Shown in pieces: positions 54,188-64,000 of a DNA stretch of 64,000 nt (its first letter is position 1; every line of letters begins with the position of its first letter). The stretch is taken from the NCBI GenBank assembly GCA_050249535.1, contig JBFWQI010000001.1, forward strand, positions 290,609 to 354,608, given 5' to 3'. A model generated the notes under the pieces. The model was not told the DNA's origin, did not search any database, and worked only from the letters and a program-made list of their open reading frames with translations. The position numbers were made by a program, and so were the translations under genes. Source of the stretch: JADJXM01 sp937967285 (GTDB taxonomy: Bacteria > Acidobacteriota > Blastocatellia > RBC074).

Positions 54188-54189
54188 TT

Positions 54190-54490
54190 GTAACTGCTCA
54201 GCCCCTTTACCGGGGCACTCTCAGATCAAGCCCGCGGAGCGGCCGACAGACTGTAGCCCCGGGTGAAGCGAGGCCGCAGGCCGAGCGAAACTCGGGGAAC
54301 CAGAGGCGCAATTCATTCAAGCCGCGTGAGCGGCGACAGATAACCCGATCATCAACAAATTGCATGTTCTGCCGCCCACTCCGTGGGCTTGAATAATCAA
54401 TAAACAACTGACCCGGGGTTCCGCTCGGCCTGCGGCCTCGCTTCACCCCGGGCTATTTTCTGACGCCCGCTCCGCGGGCTGAGCAGTTAC
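54190..54490. repeat. GTAACTGCTCAGCCCC palindromic element, copy 1
   Basis: A ~300-bp near-palindrome with ends GTAACTGCTCAGCCC and GGGCTGAGCAGTTAC. Inner arms include GCCCCGGGTGAAGCGAGGCC, GCGGCGACAGATAA and TTCTGCCGCCCACTCCGTGG. Copy 2 is at 61366-61666 in the opposite orientation, about 85-90% alike by eye. No coding frame. It may be a miniature mobile element (MITE-like) driven by a transposase elsewhere. Confidence 0.8.
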
Positions 54491-54515
54491 TTTTACTTTC
54501 TACTTTTTACTATTT

Positions 54516-56177
54516 TTAGGGCGTGCAAGTGCTCAGCTTGAACGAGTAGATATAGGTCGTCCAGTTGAACGAGCCGTCCGACGGGATGAATTCAGTGGTG
54601 AAGACCATCTGGCAACCATCAGTCGGATCGACGCTGATAGTGCTGTAATCTCCCCAGCGTGAGAGTGTTCCGGTCTGCGAACCCGGCCCGACCAGAATGC
54701 CGGTTTCGTTGCCGAGTGTTCCCAGGGTATCGTTCGGTCCGCGATAAGCGTACCTGATGCCGGGCTTGATCGAACTCGACGAGACGTTGTAACCGATGGC
54801 GATACCGCCGGTCTTGTCCATCGCCGCGCTGCCCATCCATCGATATGTCGTGTCGGGCTGGAAGGTCCCCTGCTGGCGGACGACCGGGTTGGCCGAGTTG
54901 AGCGTCTGCCCCGAGGCATTGGACAGTTCATACCAGCGGATGCCGCTGACGCCGCCCGAAGCCACCGAATGATTGACCAGCAGCGATTCGCGCGTGCCGA
55001 GGTTCCTGTAGCTCAGACGATACATCAGACGATCGGCCAGTGAGTCGAGCGTCCGCGTCGTACCCTGCTGCGGGATACAAGTTCCGCCGCTGCATGCGCG
55101 ACTGAAGGTCGCGGCTCCCGGGACCGTCACCGGCCCGGTAAGTGTCCCGCTTCCGTTGCCTGACCAGTTGACATTGAATTTCCAGAACTGCAACGCGCTT
55201 GTGGTTATTCTTAGCAGGTAGTTTGGAGAACCTGTTGGCGGCAATGTCGATCCCTCGAGATCCGCCGGCAGGAAGCTGGCATAGCTGCTGCTGGTCTGAA
55301 CGCAGATCTGCCTGGCAGTCTGTCCAACAAGCATTTTGTCGCGCTCGAATGCGCAGATACGGCTCCCCCTGAAAGTCGATCCGCGTCGAAACATGTTGTA
55401 GGTGATGTAATAGCCGTTCGGCCAGACGCCCATCTTGGGGTAGTCGTTGAAATCCGTGCTGTAGGAGTAGGCATAACGATGGTAGGTGCCGGTCGGATCC
55501 GGGCCGGTCGAGACCGCCACGCACTGGGTATAGGGAGTACCGGAGACCGCAAACTGAGTCATCACCCATCGATCGGCCAGTTGATCGTATTGAACGATCG
55601 GATCTCCGTCGTTGTCAGTCTCGCAGCGGCCGCCGAATCCCTGCCAGATCACATTGCCGTTCTTGGGGAATCCCGGAACAAGATTGAAGCCCGTGATCGT
55701 TTTATCGGTAGTGGAGACTCTCGACACAGTGTAGATCGAATACCTCAGATTAACCCACTGAACATAGTGATTCGGGCCGAGATCGCCCGTCGTGTCGGGA
55801 GGAGCTACGCGAGCATTGGGATCGATCGGCGTTCCGTTCGTCGCAGCCATCGGCAAAACCTGGCCTGACGGAAAACCGATACCGGTGGCCGCCAGCGGAT
55901 CCACCACATTCGGATTGGAGTTTCCAACAGCCTGCGGTTTGCCCGGTTCAAAGTCTCTCCCGCCTCTGGGGCGTTCCGGACTGCCGGTGGAGACCATATC
56001 GCGCAGCGGAACTGTGGTCGTGTCGAAACGCTCAGCCCCGGTCACTTCGGCTGCAATGTCCGATGCCTGTTCGGGCAATTGGCCCTTGCCCTGTCCTGAT
56101 ACGTAGGCCGAGAGATAAGGTGTGAGGCAGGTGAATGCCAGAGCTGCGATGAGCAGCATCGCCAGTCGTTTGATCAT
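54516..56177 (-). CDS. Large secreted hypothetical protein
   Basis: A 553-residue secreted protein. A signal peptide (KRLAMLLIAALAFTCLTPYLSAY) is followed by a region rich in Gly, Ser, Thr and Asn with propeller-like repeats (GDPIVQYDQLADRWVMTQFA, YHRYAYSYSTDFNDYPKMGVWPNGYYITYN, RWGDYSTISVDPTDGCQMVF). Several Cys pairs could form disulfides (GRCETD, ACSGGTCIP, CTP end). It fits a family of secreted beta-rich proteins in soil bacteria, but no enzymatic motif is visible. AGGAGG precedes the ATG. Confidence 0.75.
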   Translation of the reverse strand: MIKRLAMLLIAALAFTCLTPYLSAYVSGQGKGQLPEQASDIAAEVTGAERFDTTTVPLRDMVSTGSPERPRGGRDFEPGKPQAVGNSNPNVVDPLAATGIGFPSGQVLPMAATNGTPIDPNARVAPPDTTGDLGPNHYVQWVNLRYSIYTVSRVSTTDKTITGFNLVPGFPKNGNVIWQGFGGRCETDNDGDPIVQYDQLADRWVMTQFAVSGTPYTQCVAVSTGPDPTGTYHRYAYSYSTDFNDYPKMGVWPNGYYITYNMFRRGSTFRGSRICAFERDKMLVGQTARQICVQTSSSYASFLPADLEGSTLPPTGSPNYLLRITTSALQFWKFNVNWSGNGSGTLTGPVTVPGAATFSRACSGGTCIPQQGTTRTLDSLADRLMYRLSYRNLGTRESLLVNHSVASGGVSGIRWYELSNASGQTLNSANPVVRQQGTFQPDTTYRWMGSAAMDKTGGIAIGYNVSSSSIKPGIRYAYRGPNDTLGTLGNETGILVGPGSQTGTLSRWGDYSTISVDPTDGCQMVFTTEFIPSDGSFNWTTYIYSFKLSTCTP

Positions 56178-56421
56178 GCTTCCTCCTGATTGCTCAGAGT
56201 TTGGTCCGTTTGATTGAGGGGTAATGTGTCTCTGACAGATCTTCGCGCCTGCGTCCTGTCCCCGTCCTGTCTGTTCAGAGGTAACTTCTTATTGTGTCAG
56301 GATTTATTTGTAGTCGGTCAGATTTTTTGGATCTTTTTCCAAAAATTCGGCGGGATAATATGTAAATTTTCCTGATTTAGCAACAGGATAATTAAGAAAA
56401 GTCGTCAAACGACAGAAAAAA

Positions 56422-57432
56422 TCATCTGATCCGGGGCGCGGGTATGCGTCCGGTATGGCAGTCAGAGCATTTGACGCGGTGTATGTCGTTACGGCTGCGC
56501 GGGTTAGCGAAGGTGGTATCCATCTTTTCGACATCCAGGCTGCAATTGGACATCTTCGGGTGGCAGGTGGCGCATGAGGCTTGCGTCCGTTGAGCGTGCT
56601 TCTGATGACAGGCGAGGCAGCTGATGCCTTCATGGACTCCGATCGGAGTGCGATCGTCGGCTGATCCCGCCAGTCCTGAAGAGAGCGGGGCGTGACACTG
56701 GTAACAGAGCCCCTGCCGGCGATCCGGACTGACGCGTACAGTTTTATCTCCATCCATTATTTTCGGAATCGGCAGAGCGGCCGCCGGCATATGCTCGCGC
56801 GAGCGTCTATCGAAAAACGCCAGTGAAGGTCGAGCAGCTTCCCGTGGCATCTTATTCTCCATCAGCGAGCCTTCACGATGAATTGCGTGGCAGCTCAGGC
56901 AGGGTATGGCGGCGCGACCCGCAAGGTCGCCATCAACCATCTTCCATGGGCCGGCGGTATCGACAGGTTGGACGACTTCACGGATCGATTCGTCGAAATG
57001 CATCCCGTGGCAGCGCAGGCAGTCATCCATCAGCCGGCGTTTTCTGTTGTGCGCCGGGTCGGTGAAGATGCGATCGTACTGGACGCTGTGAGGTCCGGCG
57101 CTCCACTGCGCGAACTCCTGCTGATGGCAGGATCGGCATTTTTCAGTCATCGCATTCACGTCTGTCGCGCCGAGGAGTATTCGCCCGGGCGCCTGTCCGG
57201 ACAAGTGAGTACGCAGGCGGCGCAGGTTATCGGTCGTCGAGCTTTCGTGGCAGGATGTGCAATTAACATTGCGATGCGATGAATGCTGCCAGGAATCATA
57301 GTTCGGCCGGATTTCGTGGCAGCGCGCACAGCCCCTGCCCCAGCTCGCAGTGTAGTAAAGATTGGCGCCGGGCACGGCCATGACGGCTCCGAGGACTAGG
57401 ATTATGGCTGCGATCATAACGATGCGTTTCAT
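56422..57432 (-). CDS. Nine-haem c-type cytochrome
   Basis: A 336-residue multihaem cytochrome. After an N-terminal membrane anchor (IVMIAAIILVLGAVMAVPG) come nine CxxCH motifs: CARCHE, CTSCHE, CRSCHQ, CLRCHG, CLSCHA, CYQCHA, CLACHQ, CATCHP and CSDCHT. It would carry electrons in the periplasm, probably from the GMC dehydrogenase encoded just upstream. The frame opens at 57456, but the ATG at 57432 is preferred: it overlaps the GMC stop by four bases (ATGA) and starts the anchor. Confidence 0.9.
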   Translation of the reverse strand: MKRIVMIAAIILVLGAVMAVPGANLYYTASWGRGCARCHEIRPNYDSWQHSSHRNVNCTSCHESSTTDNLRRLRTHLSGQAPGRILLGATDVNAMTEKCRSCHQQEFAQWSAGPHSVQYDRIFTDPAHNRKRRLMDDCLRCHGMHFDESIREVVQPVDTAGPWKMVDGDLAGRAAIPCLSCHAIHREGSLMENKMPREAARPSLAFFDRRSREHMPAAALPIPKIMDGDKTVRVSPDRRQGLCYQCHAPLSSGLAGSADDRTPIGVHEGISCLACHQKHAQRTQASCATCHPKMSNCSLDVEKMDTTFANPRSRNDIHRVKCSDCHTGRIPAPRIR

Positions 57433-59078
57433 GATCTGAAGCCCGTTCCTTTCCATTCCCTTACGATATGATCGCCGGCCCGGTAAGCCAGAGCCATGAT
57501 CGTCAGGACCGGATTGAATCCGCCGTTGGTGACGTGAACGCTGCCGTCGACGACGAAGACATTATCTGTATCGTGAATGCGGCAATTCCGGTCGACGACA
57601 GAGGACTTCGGATCGTCTCCCATGCGGCAGGTGCCGGCCTGGTGCTGGCCGCCGCTGAGCCCGCTGCCGCCTCGCTTGTGCCAGACCTCGATGGCCCCCG
57701 CCTCACGCAGCCATTCCGCCGCCCGATCCGACATGGCGCGGCCGATCTCGACTGTATGCTCGTGGCGGTAACCCGACAGGCGCGCGACCGGAATCCCCCA
57801 CTTGTCCCTGACCTTCGGATCGACCTCGACCCGCGAATCGCGGACCGGCATCTCCTGCGTCGGTCCCTGAACGCCGATCGTGTTGAGGTAATACCTGCGC
57901 ATGGCGTCCTTGTGCCCCTTGCCCCAGCGCGGAGTTCCGGGCGGAAGGAAACCTGTAAACTGTATCGGGAGTCTGATGAACTCGTTGCAGAGCATCGCTC
58001 CGCCCCGCAGCCCCTTGTTTCCGTGATTGTAATCGCAGATCGCTATTCCGGCTCCGGGCCCGAGGTCGTCGTAGGTCTGCTCCTCGAAGTAACCGATGGC
58101 GCCGGTGTAGGAGTGCCCCTGCAAGTTTCTGCCGACCCAGTCGTAACGGTTGCCGAGCCCGTTGGGATGGAGCCTGCTTCTCGAGTTGAGCAGCAGGCGG
58201 GCGGATTCGACTGCGCCGCCTGAAACGATCACCAGATCGGCCGGCTGCTCCTGCAATCTGTCGTTTTCGTCGAAATACGAGACTCCACGCGCGCGGCCTC
58301 TGTCGTCGAGCAATATCTCCTTTGTGATGCAGCCGGTGCGAAGCTCGCAGTTGCCCGTCCCGAGAGCCTTCGGGATGACGGTGTTCTGGGTCCCGCCCTT
58401 GGCATCCACCTCGCAGATGAAGCCGACGCACCACCTGCAGCGCATGCAGGGCGCCCGCCCGCCGTAAGGTATGCTGTTCCGAAGCATCGGGATGTTGAAC
58501 GGATGGAGTCCCAGTCGCACGGCCGCGGCTTTGAGGATGATCTCTTCCCTCGTGGGCGGCAGCGGCGGCATCGGCATCGGCCGGTTTCGAGCCCCTTTGA
58601 ACGGATTGCCTGTATCGTCGCCGGAGACACCGATCTCCCATTCTGCTTTCTCGTAGAATTGTTCCAGATCGTCGTAACTGATCGGCCAGTCCTCGAGAGT
58701 GCTCCCTTCGAGCGCGCCGTATTCAGATCGCATCCGGAAGTCAGTCGGATGGAAACGCCAGGCCATTGCGCCGTAGGTTGCCGTCCCTCCGCCGACACAG
58801 GCCGCGTTGTTGCTGTAACCGCCCTGACTGGGTTTGACGACCCGTTCGCGTCCCTGGCGATCCACGACCACGCGCGGATTGCCTTCTTCCGCCGGGCCGG
58901 TGTTGTTGCCAAGTAACGAGGTCCGCTGATTGCGAAGATCGTCCTTGCGGCAGTCATTGGCCGTGTACCATCTGCCGCGCTCGAGCAGGACCACGCTCAA
59001 ACCATGGACGGCCAGTTCTTTGGCGACGATTCCACCGGCAGCTCCCGCTCCGATCACCACGGCATTGACCTTATTCAT
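57429..59078 (-). CDS. GMC-family oxidoreductase (gluconate 2-dehydrogenase large-subunit-like)
   Basis: A 549-residue FAD-dependent GMC oxidoreductase. The N-terminal dinucleotide-binding loop is VNAVVIGAGAAGGIVAKELAVHG. SQGGYSNNAACVGGGTATYGAMAWRF and GQHQAGTCRMGDDPKSSVVDRNCRIHDTDNVFVVDGSV are family motifs with the catalytic His in the C-terminal part. It matches periplasmic sugar/gluconate dehydrogenases that work with a small Tat-exported subunit. No signal peptide; it may be co-exported with the small subunit (hitchhiker model). It is the middle gene of a coupled three-gene operon. Confidence 0.92.
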   Translation of the reverse strand: MNKVNAVVIGAGAAGGIVAKELAVHGLSVVLLERGRWYTANDCRKDDLRNQRTSLLGNNTGPAEEGNPRVVVDRQGRERVVKPSQGGYSNNAACVGGGTATYGAMAWRFHPTDFRMRSEYGALEGSTLEDWPISYDDLEQFYEKAEWEIGVSGDDTGNPFKGARNRPMPMPPLPPTREEIILKAAAVRLGLHPFNIPMLRNSIPYGGRAPCMRCRWCVGFICEVDAKGGTQNTVIPKALGTGNCELRTGCITKEILLDDRGRARGVSYFDENDRLQEQPADLVIVSGGAVESARLLLNSRSRLHPNGLGNRYDWVGRNLQGHSYTGAIGYFEEQTYDDLGPGAGIAICDYNHGNKGLRGGAMLCNEFIRLPIQFTGFLPPGTPRWGKGHKDAMRRYYLNTIGVQGPTQEMPVRDSRVEVDPKVRDKWGIPVARLSGYRHEHTVEIGRAMSDRAAEWLREAGAIEVWHKRGGSGLSGGQHQAGTCRMGDDPKSSVVDRNCRIHDTDNVFVVDGSVHVTNGGFNPVLTIMALAYRAGDHIVREWKGTGFRS

Positions 59079-59611
59079 GTCGGGCCTCCGGCTGTGAAGT
59101 CGTACTGATCCCTGCCCCGGCTCGGCGAGATAGGCACTCCCAGCATCTGCCAGCTGATCCAGTCGTGATTGCCTCCGTGGCGCGGCGACCCGTAGAAGCC
59201 CTGTATCGTGTGCGCGATCGCCAGACTGAAGAACGGACCTAGCTGCTTGTCCTTCTCGATCGACCTCAGAAGCGCGTCCTGTTTAGTTACCTCAAGTAAC
59301 TCGAAGCGGCCGCCCGCCCTCCGGTTGAGCTCCGCAATCCCCTCACGATACGCCTGCTGATGTTCGCTGAAATGTCCCGTCAACTGGCGGTCGATGTATC
59401 TCACGACGCCGGCCCATGCCGCGCCCGGATATTCGTCGGCTGGTATGATCCGATCGCAGAGCGCCGTCAGCGTCCGCGCCTCGTCCAGGCTCAGAAACCT
59501 CCACGGACTGAGCGGCGCTCGACTGCACGCCGAACCTCCCGCCGTCGCTGCCAGCGCGGCCACAAGAAAATGCCGACGGCTCGGACCGAATGTTCTGTTT
59601 TCCTTCATCAC
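59075..59611 (-). CDS. Gluconate 2-dehydrogenase subunit 3-like protein, Tat-exported
   Basis: A 178-residue protein. The N-terminus SRRHFLVAALAATAGGSACSR is a Tat signal (S-R-R-x-F-L) ending near a Cys, which may be lipidated. The mature part has the LSLDEARTLTALCDRIIPADEYPGAAWAGVVRYIDRQL pattern of gluconate 2-dehydrogenase subunit 3. It would help export the GMC subunit. It overlaps the GMC gene by four bases and is first in the operon. Confidence 0.9.
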   Translation of the reverse strand: MMKENRTFGPSRRHFLVAALAATAGGSACSRAPLSPWRFLSLDEARTLTALCDRIIPADEYPGAAWAGVVRYIDRQLTGHFSEHQQAYREGIAELNRRAGGRFELLEVTKQDALLRSIEKDKQLGPFFSLAIAHTIQGFYGSPRHGGNHDWISWQMLGVPISPSRGRDQYDFTAGGPT

Positions 59612-59701
59612 GGTATAATCCCGCAGACAGGTGCGCCAATTTACTCAAAATCAACTAAAATCCTGACGATGATCCGGTTTTCGATTAAACAGGCAATTAA
59701 G

Positions 59702-60001
59702 ATGCCATCCCTTCAAGTCAGATTCACCAACAGAAAGAGAGAGACCATCTTGGAAGCTAAAAAATACCTGCTCGTATTGACCATCATCGTAGTGGCGCTG
59801 CTCGCATTCAACGGACTGGGTCAGAGCGCCAGAACATCCAGGAAGACATGGGAATACAAAGTCCTCAATACCTGGCAGATCAGTGAGAAGGATCTCAACA
59901 GGCTGGGCTCCGAAGGGTGGGAGTTCGTCAAGTTCGACAGCGGAGCGCGCGCAGGCAATCCGAATGTCACCCCGCATTACCTTTTCAAGCGTGAAAAATA
60001 G
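59702..60001 (+). CDS. Small DUF4177-like membrane-anchored protein
   Basis: About 99 residues. A membrane segment (KKYLLVLTIIVVALLAFNGLG) is followed by a DUF4177-like motif KTWEYKVLNTWQISEKDLNRLGSEGWEFVKFD and an ending PHYLFKREK. The function of this motif is unknown. Start is uncertain: ATG 59669, ATG 59702 and TTG 59750 are all in frame, none with a strong ribosome site. Confidence 0.65.
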   Translation: MPSLQVRFTNRKRETILEAKKYLLVLTIIVVALLAFNGLGQSARTSRKTWEYKVLNTWQISEKDLNRLGSEGWEFVKFDSGARAGNPNVTPHYLFKREK

Positions 60002-60239
60002 AGCAGCCAGACTGCTTCATCCGATGAAAAAACATACGCTTTGAGTCTGGCATCCACGTTTTGGTGCAATCCGATGGCGGTCTAAGCCTCTGCATTCAAT
60101 GCGATCGAAACTCTAAGCCTGTCAATTGCAGTGCTTTACAGCAGTGAGCGTCCGTGGCACGGGATCTGCAATAGCAAATACCGAAGAGATCCGATGGTAG
60201 CTGCAATTTCGCAGACGGGATGATCTCGAGGGGGAAAAG

Positions 60240-60872
60240 ATGAATAAGATTTCAAAGGTGGCTTTTGGAGCGGTGATGGCGGTTGCGATGATGCTCACCC
60301 TGATCCCGACTGCGCAGGCACAGTTCGGCCAGCGACGCGGCCAGGATCGAAACCGCAACGGAGTCAACGACCGGTACGAGACCAATCGCCGCAACGATCA
60401 GAACCGTAACGGCATCAACGACCGCTACGAGACCAACCGGCGCAACGACCGGAACCGGAACGGCGTCAATGACCGGTACGAAGTCGACCGCAACGGCAAT
60501 ATCGATCGCAATCGCAACGGTGTCGACGATCGCTACGAGATCGACCGCAACCGCAACGGCGTCGATGACCGCTACGAGAATCGTCGCAATGACGGTTACT
60601 ATGGCCGGAACGGCGGCTACTACGGCAATAACGGCGGTTACTATGGCCGCAATGACGGTTACTACGGCAATGGCGGATATCGCAACAGCGCCGAGTATCA
60701 GAAAGGATACCGTGACGGACTGGATCGCGGTCAGGAGGATCTGAGGGATCGCCGCATAGCGGATCCGAACAACTCGAGCCACTATCGCAAGGGCAACCAG
60801 GATTACCGTGAGGGTTTCCGGCGCGGTTATTCCGATGGATATCCGCAGTACCGTAACAACCGTAACTGGTAA
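60240..60872 (+). CDS. Secreted protein with D-x-N-x-N-G calcium-loop-like repeats
   Basis: A 210-residue secreted protein. A signal peptide (SKVAFGAVMAVAMMLTLIPTAQA) is followed by six repeats of DRNRNGVNDRYE(T/I)NRRN type. The spacing D-x-N-x-N-G-x-x-D resembles the calcium-binding loops of EF-hand, dockerin and thrombospondin type-3 repeats. A Gly/Tyr-rich tract (GYYGRNGGYYGNNGGYYGRN) follows, then a helical YQKGYRDGLDRGQEDLRDRR tail. Calcium binding is inferred. GGGGGA precedes the ATG. A perfect terminator lies just downstream. Confidence 0.8.
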   Translation: MNKISKVAFGAVMAVAMMLTLIPTAQAQFGQRRGQDRNRNGVNDRYETNRRNDQNRNGINDRYETNRRNDRNRNGVNDRYEVDRNGNIDRNRNGVDDRYEIDRNRNGVDDRYENRRNDGYYGRNGGYYGNNGGYYGRNDGYYGNGGYRNSAEYQKGYRDGLDRGQEDLRDRRIADPNNSSHYRKGNQDYREGFRRGYSDGYPQYRNNRNW

Positions 60873-60895
60873 TTGAACTGAAATCCGGTCAGGCA

Positions 60896-60920
60896 GAAGC
60901 CCGCTCTCGCAGCGGGCTTC
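60896..60920. terminator. Bidirectional hairpin terminator
   Basis: GAAGCCCGCT (60896-60905), CTCGC loop, AGCGGGCTTC (60911-60920), then ACTATTTT. It lies between the repeat-protein gene and the convergent DoxX gene. Confidence 0.8.
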
Positions 60921-60921
60921 A

Positions 60922-61308
60922 CTATTTTGGAGTCATCGGAGATATTTTCCATCTGCCCCAGGCGACGACTGCCAGGAGCAGGCCGGTCATGGCCGGAAAG
61001 AGCGACTGAGTATTCTCACCGGCCATCAGATGCGTGACGACGGCGCCGATCATGATGACGATCAGCAGGGCTGCGGCGAGCGGCGTCAGCCCTGTTCTGA
61101 TTCTGAAAAGCCCCGGGAGGATCAGGCCGAGGCCTCCCAGAACCTCGCAGACTCCGATGAAGCGCAGAAAGAGTGTCGGAAACTCGATCGGCCCTTTCAT
61201 CTGTTCGGGCGTCATGATCAGTTTTGCGGATCCGGCGAAGAGGAATAGCATCGCAAGGATCACCTGCAGGAACCAGAGAACGTAATTCCCCAATTTTCGT
61301 TCAGCCAC
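60922..61308 (-). CDS. DoxX-family membrane protein
   Basis: A 128-residue four-helix inner-membrane protein of the DoxX type: NYVLWFLQVILAMLFLFAGSAKLIMTPEQMKG at the N-terminus, then RFIGVCEVLGGLGLILPGLFR, LTPLAAALLIVIMIGAVVTHL and a final helix. Family members act in quinol/thiosulfate-related redox or as small-molecule carriers; the role here is unknown. It converges on the terminator shared with the repeat-protein gene. Confidence 0.88.
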   Translation of the reverse strand: MAERKLGNYVLWFLQVILAMLFLFAGSAKLIMTPEQMKGPIEFPTLFLRFIGVCEVLGGLGLILPGLFRIRTGLTPLAAALLIVIMIGAVVTHLMAGENTQSLFPAMTGLLLAVVAWGRWKISPMTPK

Positions 61309-61365
61309 TATTCACCTCTTTTTTGTACATTCAGCCGGTAGTTGAATTTTCGCTTCAACAGTTTC

Positions 61366-61666
61366 GTAACTGCTCAGCCCGCGGAGCGGGCGATAGAAAT
61401 TAGCCCCGGGTGAAGTGAGGCCGCAGGCCGAACGAAACCCGGGGAAACTGAGGCGCAATGCATTCAAGCCGCGTGAGCGGCGACAGATAATCCAATCATG
61501 AACAAAATGTATGTTCTGCCGCCCACTCCGTGGGCTTGAATAATAAATATAACACTGTCCCGGGGTTCCGCTCGGCCTTCGGCCTCGCTTCACCCCGGGC
61601 TAATTTCTATCGCCCGCTCCGCGGGCTTGATTTGAGAGTGTCCCGTTAAAGGGGTTGAGTAGTTAC
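61366..61666. repeat. GTAACTGCTCAGCCC palindromic element, copy 2
   Basis: Second copy of the ~300-bp element at 54190, in opposite orientation. Ends GTAACTGCTCAGCCC and GGTTGAGTAGTTAC. Only a few substitutions separate the copies over the middle (GCCGCGTGAGCGGCGACAG, CTGCCGCCCACTCCGTGGG). Unlike copy 1 it has no heptad array beside it. Confidence 0.8.
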
Positions 61667-61672
61667 ACAGTT

Positions 61673-62449
61673 TCAGTTGTTGCCTTTATTACGTAACAAC
61701 CAGTCGCGCCATCCGACGACGCCTCGATCTCCGTCAGGAGCCGTATTCATTCCCGCTCGAAAGGCCGCCGGCACCTTACCGGGAAGCGGCAGTCGGACGA
61801 CTCTCTTCGTGACGCCGCTGATCTCCCGCCAGATTTCAGCCATTTCGCCGAGCGTCATAGTCTCAGGGCCTCCGAAATCGGTCAGGCGCCCTGACGGCCC
61901 TGCATCTATCGACTCGGCAATCCTTCGCGCCACCTCAGGTTCATGTACGCTCCGGAACCTGAAATCGATCGGCAAAGGCATGACAATCGGGACCCTTGCC
62001 GCGGCCGAGATCATCATGTCGATCAATGAATGAAATTGTGTGGCGCGGAGTATGGTGTAAGGCAGTCCGGATTTCTCGATCATTCGCTCCGCTTCCAGTT
62101 TCTTCCGGTAGTAGCGGAACGGGATATCATCAATTCCCGCGATCGAGATATAGAAGATATTCGAGATTCCCGCCGCCGCCTCCAGCAGCAGTCGAGTCCC
62201 GTTGATGTCCACGGCGTCGGCATTTCGCGGATCCGAAGCGGCGTGAACGACTGCCTCGACGCCGGCCAGTGAATCGCTCAGGTTTTCGCCGGTGGAGATA
62301 TCGCCCTGGACCCACTCGACGTCGGCCGGGGTCGAGCGCCGTCGCGGACGTCTTGTCAGGATGCGGACCGTATGGCCCGCCTGGCGAAGCGGGGTCATCA
62401 GCGCCCTGCCGAGAGTTCCGGCGCCGCCTGTAATCAGAATTCTCATCAC
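61673..62449 (-). CDS. NAD(P)-binding SDR / NmrA-like protein
   Basis: A 258-residue Rossmann-fold protein of the extended/atypical SDR type. The dinucleotide-binding loop is RILITGGAGTLGRALM. LAGVEAVVHAASDPRNADAVDINGTRLLLEA and LPYTILRATQFH are typical of NmrA/complex-I-assembly-like SDRs. The usual Tyr-x-x-x-Lys is present as YYRKK. No partner gene identifies a substrate. The start may be the second Met. Confidence 0.85.
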   Translation of the reverse strand: MMRILITGGAGTLGRALMTPLRQAGHTVRILTRRPRRRSTPADVEWVQGDISTGENLSDSLAGVEAVVHAASDPRNADAVDINGTRLLLEAAAGISNIFYISIAGIDDIPFRYYRKKLEAERMIEKSGLPYTILRATQFHSLIDMMISAAARVPIVMPLPIDFRFRSVHEPEVARRIAESIDAGPSGRLTDFGGPETMTLGEMAEIWREISGVTKRVVRLPLPGKVPAAFRAGMNTAPDGDRGVVGWRDWLLRNKGNN

Positions 62450-62566
62450 GCTCCAGTGCGATCTAGCCTTCGATCGCTTTCAGGTCTAAAGTAAACGAAA
62501 GTATAGTTAACCTGGTTCCTGTTACCGACAACGAGCTGTATCACCAGAATAAGACGGAGATCCATT

Positions 62567-63905
<1,339 letters not shown>

Positions 63906-64000
63906 CCTCACGGGGATAGGGGAGAGTGGTTGACCAGCTAGAACGCTCTTGATGGCCGACAGAACATCGAGCCCTTGCTTTTTGACAGTTGAAATATAGC

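Noticed and set aside
56304..56753. 149-residue minus-strand ORF beside the cytochrome gene
   Set aside because: It is an overlapping frame of the nine-haem cytochrome and lacks any family pattern.

Overview
The window looks like a chromosomal contig from a GC-rich, double-membrane bacterium, most likely an acidobacterium (Blastocatellia-like). This is an inference from gene content: a fused LptF/LptG permease, M28 and M61 peptidases, POTRA and DoxX proteins, GlnRS beside GltX, and many secreted proteins. The intergenic DNA is full of short inverted repeats. No rRNA, tRNA or CRISPR array was recognised.

Layout. 1-8.8 kb: a partial secreted protein, an orphan caspase-like protein, an O-methyltransferase, gltX, glnS, an M28 peptidase and a frameshifted cupin gene. 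8.9-13.1 kb: a POTRA protein, then an ArsR-AHSA1-RibD_C-hydrolase operon behind a double-palindrome operator. 13.1-19.1 kb: accessory region with a tyrosine recombinase, two translationally coupled AT-rich genes of unknown function and a HigBA-like toxin-antitoxin pair. 19.2-25.0 kb: a sugar dehydrogenase and a sialic-acid operon (NanM-like mutarotase fused to a sodium symporter, plus a NanA-like lyase). 25.1-35.2 kb: a TIR/deoxyribosyltransferase-like-TPR-SLOG-like protein, an M61 peptidase, an orphan peptide-binding lipoprotein, an ECF sigma/anti-sigma operon, an XRE/ImmA-IrrE pair and a membrane TIR protein. 35.4-46 kb: fused LptFG, a META-beta-lactamase protein, a membrane glycosyltransferase-like protein, ahcY, metK and acs. 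46.2-53.7 kb: a STAND NTPase coupled to a phosphatase-like protein, then smc. 53.7-64 kb: secreted proteins, a gluconate-dehydrogenase-like/nine-haem cytochrome operon, a calcium-loop repeat protein, DoxX, an SDR and a sialidase-like protein.

How the genes connect. metK and ahcY form an activated-methyl cycle pair. The mutarotase-symporter and lyase would import and cleave sialic acid; the distant sialidase-like protein could supply it. The gluconate-dehydrogenase-like trio would pass electrons from a sugar to a multihaem cytochrome. Immune- or stress-type proteins are scattered rather than clustered: caspase, TPR/SLOG, TIR, STAND, toxin-antitoxin and XRE-ImmA.

Most worth following: the AT-rich two-gene cargo beside the integrase, the TIR-like/TPR/SLOG protein, the STAND-phosphatase pair, and a hierarchy of intergenic elements made of AAAGTAG heptads that often fold into hairpins, end genes, and abut a second ~300-bp palindromic element.
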